64,000 nucleotides of DNA from Juglans regia (lineage: Eukaryota > Streptophyta > Magnoliopsida > Fagales > Juglandaceae). The translations under genes and the position numbers were made by a program. This document shows, piece by piece, positions 56,331 through 64,000 of the stretch. The notes under the pieces were generated by a model. The model was not told the DNA's origin. It did no database searches and saw only the letters and a program-made list of their open reading frames with translations. Location of the stretch: the NCBI RefSeq assembly GCF_001411555.2, contig NC_049904.1, positions 25,805,370 to 25,869,369 of the forward strand, written 5' to 3'. The first letter of the stretch is position 1, and every line of letters begins with the position of its first letter.

Positions 56331-59300
56331 TTGGCATGGCACATATGATAACATGCATACATACTCTTTAGTTCCCTTACTTATCACTCATACATATTAA
56401 ACTGATAGTAAGTTAAAAGCTAACTTACCTCAATCTTCGCGTTCTACTAGAATAAAGTGCGAAACACGAGGAACTGTAAAAGGGTATTCTAAAAGTTAGA
56501 AATTAATTACGAACAATTAGAAATGTGAAAAGAGACAACTTAAAGTAAAATTACCATTTTACCCTCTACATGTGGACAGATGACCATTTTACCCCTAACT
56601 TAAGGATTTGACATCCTAATTCCAAAAATTATCAAAATTTACATTCCTCATGTAAATTTTATCCCAAACTCAAATATCAACTCAGAAAAATTTAAAATCA
56701 ATCACAACTATGAAAAACTTATTATGACCGAAACCTACATAGGCCATTTGTCTTGATTTTGGTTGCAATTCTTTCAAGTTTCAAAACTCATGAATAAAAC
56801 AAAATCTTGTAACAAAGATCTTCCTATCCTAAGTTTAAAAACACACTTAAAAAATATGCATTAAAAAAAAGCTAATTATCAATACCAAACTTTTTGTAAA
56901 AAGACCCAAACTTTTTAACAAAAAGTAAATCTTAAATCACAAGTTTTGACCTTAATAAAAACATCTCCAAGAATTCCAAAAAATCAAATCTTACTTCTAA
57001 CATATTCATAACATCATCATAAGATCAAACATGCTTTAAATCATCAAACAAAACTCACCAAAAATTACAAAACAACACTTGGAGTTTTTGGTTTTAAACA
57101 TAGTCCAAAACAGAAACTGTTGTTCCCAACTAACTTTGATCAATCTCTTGATCCATGGCTTAAAGACATGTGATCTTCAAACTAACACATCACATGGTTT
57201 AAAAATTTTTCCTAAAGAAGATCCAACCATAAAACTTAAAATCACATGGCTAAAATTTAATAAAACATAGATCTAACTCAAAAACATCAAATTTTAGGTC
57301 TAACCGAAATCCTCTTGCATAGAAAATCATACCTTTAAAAATAATACTAAATATTTTCGTAATAACATCCTAACATGTATATAAGAGACTTAGGATCATC
57401 ATATAAAAATATCAAAGCCTTTGGAATAAGATTAAACCACGAAATATTCAAACTTTCACAAAACAAAAACTGTTTTTCCACTTCCAGTTTTCAAGTTTCT
57501 AACTTTAAGAAAATCTATCATCAAAAGCTTTATTCATGCAACAAAACCTCAATGAACATTCATAAACACATGTTAACAACACTCCATAAACGTTTCGGAC
57601 CAAGATATGTCCATTAGCTTGGTCAAAACTTCCAAAACATAACATACTCTCCAGTTTCACGCCCAGAATGACCTTTCCATGGTTAAAAATACTTTTGACC
57701 GACCAAATGAGCATGGAATGAGACTAATAAGATATCCACGGAAACTAGACTCAAAGAAGAACAACTTATGTGAAGGAATAATCTTGGGAAAATACCTACA
57801 ATGGGTCTATAGTGGCCACGCAAAATGTCCCAGAAATCTGCCTGAGAGAGCTCTTTTGGGTTTCTCTCTAAGAACGGGGGAAAAGAAGTGATAAAATGAA
57901 ATGAAAAGTGCCTTGCACAACTATAGACTCCTGGAGGGGCAAGTTGTGGGCTGGAATGACCCTTGATTGGAGGTGGCTATGTGACATAAAGTGGAGAATA
58001 GTGAGGGGCAAAGACTGCCTGCAGCAGCTGTGAAAGATGGAGGTTGATGGAGTGGATTTCTCCTTCACATCAAGGCACTATTGGGTGCAGCCAACGGCAG
58101 TGGATGGTCTGCCATGTGGGGGAGGAAACTTCTCCAAGAAGCTTTGCCAAGGTGGCCAATTTCGTGGGCCTTGGTGGGCCCCACCAAGTGGGCTTCAATT
58201 TGGGGTTTAAAGGGGGTTTGGTTAGGGTTTGAAATGCTATTAGCCCAAAATCAATTTTTCTTGTCCCAATGAAATTTCCAAGGTTTAAAAGGTTGGATAA
58301 TGATGTCATAACAAGGATTTGATTAATTAATAGCATATGGAAGTGATTTAATCAAGTGATTAAACACAATACTAGAAATCGGGTTAAAAAGGGTTTGGAG
58401 ACCAACTTTAGGGTTTGGGGAAACCGTTTAGGATTTCGGTTTCAACCAAGCTTTTGGGGTTTCAATTGGATTCTAACCATTTAGGGTTTTGCTAGTGTTG
58501 AAACTCTCTTTGGTTTGGCACAATTTGGTTGATCAGATGAAACAAAGTTTTACTTAGGTGACATGATCTCACACCTTGACTTTCTTCACAAATCCATCTA
58601 ATGGTTCCTCTTTGTACCAAGTCTCTAATATTATTCACTACGTGTGGCTAAGATCTTGCCAAGTGTCCAAATAAAAGTCCTCCAACCTAATTCGGACATT
58701 TCACACTGTGATTTTGAAAACACTGCACTGGGTGCGCTTATCAAGGTTACTATTCACTCAAAAAAATTCATAATAAACTTAATACTGAAAAATTCTAAAT
58801 ATTCATATTAACCTATAGTGAAAATCATTTAACGAAATTCAACTCCGAAGTGCCCCTAAAAATAATTTTACAATTTTCAACAGACGTTTCGTCCGGAATT
58901 ATGAAAATAGGCTATTGCGCCATAAAATCCTAAATAATCCACTGAGTCTAATGGCGTAGACCATAATGCATTCTGATATTTCTAACTACCTAAAATAATT
59001 AAGCTCATATTTCTAGCACCATAGTGAGTGATAACACTGACTATGTTGACAGACTAAAACCTGTGCGATTGGTCGATTCGTAAAAACTTATGGAGTTTTC
59101 ACGAGATTCCTAAAGTCAATAGAAATTTCACCAATAAATTTCTAGCGGGCTGTTACACATAATAAGTAGTACTTAGTGATTTCTCCTATATATATTCTGG
59201 TCTGTAGGTATATATATATATATATAATTAAGAATAATCTGGTCATGCATTCATATCTCGATCTATATATAAAGTAGATGCATGGAATACGTACGTCATT

Positions 59301-59937
59301 CTTCCTACATATATATAAATTCTAATGTCTAGATCATTGCATTTTGTATTTTGCCTTCTTGTGGCCTGGCTCATCATAATTCGTTTCCCGATGCCCCTTA
59401 CCTTTCTTCACGGTGGTACTCATGGGATTATAAATTTTCCGTTGTATAGAACCCTTCCAAGAACCCTTCCAGCTTTTGATCCGCTCAGACATTAATATAT
59501 ATTTTCCCTGCCATGTAGAATAAACAAGGCTAGCTAATTAGTCTCACACAACGGCTCAACACAACAATTAGGACTAACGACACCAGTAGTTCAGTGTTCT
59601 GTTCTGTCGATTCTTCATCTCAATCGCAGCCATGTGAGAAAACTGCACTCATAAGCAAGTTTCCATCTTTTCCTATCTAGACCCTAAATTTCATGGAAGA
59701 AGATTTTCTGATCAACATTTTGAATGAAATAGATATGATCATCCATTCCGTGAAGTACTGTTTTAGTAATTTCACATTAAATTGACATGAAAAATGACTA
59801 AATTTAAATGTTTTTATATGAAATATATATGTAGATCTATCGAGAGAACATATATATATATAGACTATATGATCATGAGACAGGCAAATACTAATGGTAG
59901 AAACACTAAAAGAAGGATTAAAAAAAACAACTATATT

Positions 59938-60660
59938 AACTACAAGAAAAACGGACTTTTGTGGCGATTTTTTGTTTGCTGCAAATAATATCGCCGCAAT
60001 AACCAATTATTCACGGCGATTTTGTGGGTCGACGCTGCTTCGAAGGGGCGCTATTTAGATTTACCTTTTGCAGCGATTTTAAAGCTATTTACGGCGGTTA
60101 AATTTCACTGTAAAATATATTTACCCATCTGTAGCGATTTTAATGACATTAGCGGCGAATTTAAGCGTCGCAAAAGAAGAAAACCTTTTGGCGACGCAAA
60201 ATTTCACTGCAATAGTGTTATAAGATACACGGCGCCAAAAGGCCAGAAATTTATCTCATTTCCCCCCAAATCCCGCTTTCTCCTTCGTCGTCCCCAAGTT
60301 TCTTCTTCTCCATTTCTCTCCAGTTTCAAATTAATCGCCGCCCACTCAAAATTTATGGGGATCAACTTCCACCGAATGAAAACCACTACCATTGCCACTG
60401 CTCCAGTCCCGTGATTCGAGCGTAAGCAATGTACGCGATTCCACCCCATCAAAAACCCACTAATCGACATCTTCCTCAGTTTATGCCGAAACTGCACTAG
60501 TGAAAAAAGTATCAATTTTTCGACACCCTAAGGCTTTGTTCTTCATCATCGTGGTCCTGTTTCCTAATCAAAGTGGGTTGGAGTCGATTTTCCATCCCAT
60601 TCGTCTCCTGATCCCTTCGGCTGGAGTCGAGGTCCCGAAGGTAATTTACACTGTTCTATG
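59938..60660 (+). mobile_element. CACTA-like element, left end and leader
   Basis: It starts AACTACAAGAAAAACGG, one base from CACTACAAGAAAA. It is followed over 300 bases by repeats of the core GCGATTTT, GGCGGTTAAATTTCAC and ACGGCG. Beyond 60240 comes a CT-rich leader-like stretch. An open frame (60022-60414) runs across the repeats but has no family match and I do not call it a gene. The other end was not found; solo LTR 4 begins at 61029. Confidence 0.5.
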
Positions 60661-61023
60661 TCTTCATTGTTCTTAATGAAACTGTTGGGGTCAAGTAGAA
60701 ACATGTTAGGGTTTTGAGAAGCACACACACTTGACAATCCTGAGTGGAGGAAGTGTTTCATCATGTTTGAAATATTAATTTTTGTATGGCTTTCTTCGAC
60801 TCTGGCAAACTTCAGATTCCTTGAGTTACAGGCACTTCCTCTTAAACCCAATGATGTTGTTTTTTTACCTAATACAGCAACATTAGCATCTTGTAAGCAC
60901 ATGAAATGGGTTAACATTATGCTCATTCGGTTGGTTTATGGATGATGAATTGTTGATCAAGTTTCTTATATTTAATTGATGAGTATAGGAATCCAAATAA
61001 ATGGACCACTTCCTATGTGCTCT
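60661..61023. other. DNA before solo LTR 4, no gene
   Basis: No exon or mobile-element motif was recognised. Confidence 0.4.
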
Positions 61024-61028
61024 TAAGT

Positions 61029-63695
61029 TGTAACACCCCGTATTTTAGTGTATTTTTAATTGAAAGATTTTTTGTTAGTAATTTAAAAATTTATTCTCTT
61101 GTTTTAAAATTGTTAGATTTTTAGTTGGGTTATTTTTATGATTTTTAATTTTGTGAAAATTATTTTTGAAGTGTTTTCTTAAAATTAATTATTGTTATGC
61201 ATTTAAATTTCGTCTCAAATTACTTTAACTTATTGTTGGGTTTAATTATTTATTTTCATTTTAATTACTACGTTTGAATTATTTTATTTCACTTGCTGTT
61301 TTAAAACCGTTTCCGATTAATCATTTTTGTGACCCAAAATGTGGGGATTAGACCTCATTTCTTTCCCTCCGTTTTCTCTTTCCTCTCTTTTTCTTTTCTT
61401 CTTTTCTTTTATATTTCTTCTTTTTTTTCGTCTCCCTCTGCTTCTCACTCGCGCGACGCCCCTTCCCTCTCTCTTCCCGTGCATTCTCCTTCCACCCCCA
61501 GCCCGCCGCCGTGAGCCGCTGGTGATCGACACCTCCCACCGCCACAAGTTCCCCTCCCGCCAGCCATCATCCCCCATCAATCTCAGCCCATAACTCGCCA
61601 GCGTTCTCCTCTACGCACGGCTTGAAGCCGCGGCGTTCCTTGTGCTCGTCGCCGCCGTCGCGCCACCTCCGGCCACAATTTCTTCACCACTTCATCCTCG
61701 ACCTTCTAGCAACCCAATGCACCCATCTTCACCTCCGATCTGTCACCGGTGAAGCCCCACCATCAATATTTTCGTTTTGGGTATTTTAACCTTCGACCGC
61801 CCTTTACACCGCCACCCACGGCCAACCACCACCACCACTAGCTTCACCGACATCCCTAAGTCCTACCCTATCAATCTCGGGTCTTCGTTTACACTCATTC
61901 AAAAGTGAGTTTTTGAGACCCACGACCACTGTGCATTTGGCACTATTTTGTTGCTGCGTTGCCTCTTCTAGCACCTCCGTGATCTTTAAAAAATTATATT
62001 ATAGCATTGTAAGTATTTTCCCAAAGAACTTTTGAGATTTAAATGTATTTATGCGCTAATTCATATTTACTGTGAATTGGTTGGTTGTGTCGGATTGAGT
62101 TCGAGGAGTAAGGGATCGGTTGGATTGGATGATGGAGTTGTTTGTGTGATTGGTTTATGCTATGAAATTTGTTGGCTGTTTCGGGTTTAAATATTTGTGT
62201 TTTGAGTTTGACATTGGTCATGGTGGATATTGGTGATTTTTAGGAAGTGATGATATATTTTGGGATTATGAGGGTTTTAAGTTTTGAGAAATTAAAATAG
62301 GTTATTTTAGAAGTTTAGGCTTAAATATCGAAATCCATGATTGATTGAAAACTTATGGAAATTATGTGATTATTTTTATAGGGGAGGATTTATATTCGAC
62401 TTGACATTTTTTAGAAAAATTCTGAAAAGCTAAGTTGTCCAAGTAAGCGGAGTTCCTATGCTAGGTTTTATATAAGTTAATAAGACTGAGGTTGATTTTA
62501 TGAAAACTTGCATATTTTGTGTTGTAATGAGAACTTGGGAAAAACAAAGACCAACCTCGGTCGCTTATCTGCATTATTCATCAAATCTTTATGAAAAATG
62601 AAAAATATATTCTGACATGCATTGTGTAGACATGAGCTAAATTCTATCATGTGGTTTTTGAAATTTGAAAAAGGGAGCGATATTGAGAATATGGAAAATT
62701 GTGCATTTATTTAGAAAGATGTTCTGACTTTTGTTGTCAGTGTGTGTAAACTGTCTGATTCTGTTTAGGTACTCTATTATTTTGATATAACATCTGAAAA
62801 CCTTTGGCATGGTGTACTGGTATTTGTATCTGACTCTGTCTCTGCTTTGCTCTGCTCTGCTCTGTTATGCTTTGCTCTGTTTGGGTTGGTACCAACTTCT
62901 CTGTTTCTGAGTGCACCCACTTTGGAAACAAAGTGGTTTTATTGTGGTATTTTCTGTGTGCACACTCGAGGCTCCGAGAAGAATAAAGGAAATATTTCAC
63001 CTCTGTCTCTGCCTGGTTTGGCCACCGGGGTTAGCATAACCCTACCACGGGGTGAAACATGGTCTCTGCTCTGTGTGATGCTCTGTTTTGATCTGATGAT
63101 GATACTCAGTTTATATTATGCCAAAGTATTACGAGTTTTACTTGTCTTAAAACCATCGCTCCGTTACTTTTGAAAATATGTTCTGTTCTGTATGATAACT
63201 CTGGAAAATATTTTGTTCTACAAACTATACTTGTAAATGCTCATGTTTGCACGCTAGCATATGTCATCTGCTTACTGAGTTGTTGATAAGTCATCCCCTA
63301 TCTTCATAATATTTTTCAAATGGTATGGAGAGTCCAACTGAGGACTTAGATTAGATTGGTGAGCATGATTAAGCTGAGGAGAGGATGTTAGAAGAAGGAA
63401 TTCTGATGTCCTTTAAGTTTTAATGTCTTTTAGATTTAATTATATCTTGGGCTTGGGTTTAGTAAGACTTATGAAATTATTAGTTTGGTTTGTTATGAGT
63501 ACCGGGAGATTTTGGATTCCTTAATTTATTTTGCTGTAGTAATGACTTTGTGGAGTTTTTAATGTGATTATTTAGAATACATGAGATTGAGTTTTGTTAA
63601 TGAAATTTTGGAATTTTATTTTAGTTGTGTTGAGAAACATGTTCTTAAGTGACATGTAGTAATTCTCCCAGACCTACTGGGTTTGGGGCGTTACA
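61029..63695 (+). mobile_element. solo LTR 4 (same family as solo LTR 1)
   Basis: It starts TGTAACACCCCG and ends GGGGCGTTACA, with a perfect duplication TAAGT at 61024-61028 and 63696-63700. It aligns with 43711-46508 from end to end, including the GC-rich leader (61430-61960), GAGTGCACCCACTTTGG and GGGGTGAAACATGG, with scattered substitutions and indels. No internal sequence remains. Confidence 0.85.
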
Positions 63696-63700
63696 TAAGT

Positions 63701-64000
63701 GTATATATATGGAACCCCATGATCATTATTTGTTCTTAAGGAATATGAGAAATACTTCATCAACATGATGGGAATGATTTGATTTGGTAATAAGAAAGGC
63801 TGGTTTCTATTTGGGAAATTGATCAGAGTTCTTCTGATGTAATTCAAGACGACTAATTAATTGTAGAGTAGAATTTGACCGAAACCTAATTATAATATTT
63901 TTTTTTCTTTTTCACATTGAATAACTATATGTATTTTAAGAAAGCCATAAGGTGAATGAGGAATTAATCCATCACCATAGTTTTTATAAGGACATGTATG
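63701..64000. other. AT-rich window end, no gene
   Basis: Nothing recognised. Confidence 0.5.

Larger units (their letters stand above)
54523..59157 (-). mobile_element. solo LTR 3 (4.6 kb, Ty3/gypsy type)
   Basis: Read on the minus strand it starts TGTAACAGCCCGCTAG and ends GGGGACGTCACA, a start and end pair common in chromovirus LTRs. The 5-bp duplication CATAA is perfect (54518-54522 and 59158-59162). The length is 4635 bases. It contains an AACATGAACTTGAAAC-like degenerate repeat field and a tandem array of TTGTTGTGGCCCCATACTTC units, and a leader-like richer block at 57850-58200. No gag or pol sequence remains. A non-autonomous LTR derivative is a less likely alternative. Confidence 0.75.

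Noticed and set aside
60022..60414. 130-codon frame at 60.0-60.4 kb
   Set aside because: It runs through the CACTA-like subterminal repeats and a CT-rich leader, with no family match.
43711..63695. Solo LTRs 1 and 4 as the two LTRs of one 20-kb element
   Set aside because: The right one has its own perfect TAAGT duplication on both sides, the left one its own near-duplication, and no gag-pol lies between.
1..64000. CRISPR arrays, bacterial operons, tRNA or rRNA genes
   Set aside because: No regular spacer array, no operon-like gene spacing and no tRNA or rRNA signature was seen; all evidence points to plant nuclear DNA.

Overview
This window is nuclear DNA from a flowering plant, most likely a eudicot. 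It has no operons, the composition is AT-rich, spliced exons are present, and plant-specific transposon families dominate: Athila-type Ty3/gypsy elements, L1 LINEs with a C-terminal RNase H, CACTA/En-Spm elements, a hAT element and long solo LTRs. I cannot name the species. No complete host gene is visible. One 100-N assembly gap lies at 37285-37384.

Left part (1-24.3 kb). After about 2.4 kb of AT-rich DNA comes the end of a small CACTA-like element (to 3247). A decayed CACTA element follows: its subterminal repeats and Ptta/En/Spm-type gene lie at 3.9-5.8 kb, and the N-terminus of a TNP2 transposase lies at 19.0-19.8 kb. Between those pieces sit an L1 LINE (about 5.83-11.56 kb; ORF2 fully open, ORF1 frameshifted) and a decayed minus-strand Athila-type element (about 11.96-19.04 kb; one LTR and a degenerate primer-binding site, 3' LTR missing). 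The region is therefore a nested, partly deleted mosaic. From 19.8 to 24.3 kb I see only a GC-rich minisatellite, a LINE/SINE-type 3' tail and AT-rich DNA.

Centre (24.3-43.2 kb). A young Athila-type element (24287-32415) carries one open gag-pol frame and two LTR copies that differ at about 7 of 712 shared positions. It has no recognisable primer-binding site and no target-site duplication. Its right LTR abuts the intron of a broken minus-strand gene for an ACAP-type ARF-GAP (AGD3-like); three exons survive, with a stop codon and a lost splice acceptor. Next come a GC-rich LTR-like block rich in alternating purine-pyrimidine sequence, the gap, a hAT transposase pseudogene (38.0-40.1 kb), and a last exon encoding a cereblon-type CULT domain (42915-43214, minus).

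Right part (43.7-64 kb). Four solo LTRs fill about two thirds of this block: 43711-46508, 48549-51326, 54523-59157 and 61029-63695. Three have perfect 5-bp target duplications (ATTTA, CATAA, TAAGT) and one has an imperfect pair. One solo LTR is nested inside a CACTA-like element. LINE remnants (51.7-53.1 kb) and another CACTA-like end (59938 onwards) lie between them. The picture is repeated insertion followed by LTR-LTR recombination and deletion, with a few host exons caught in between.
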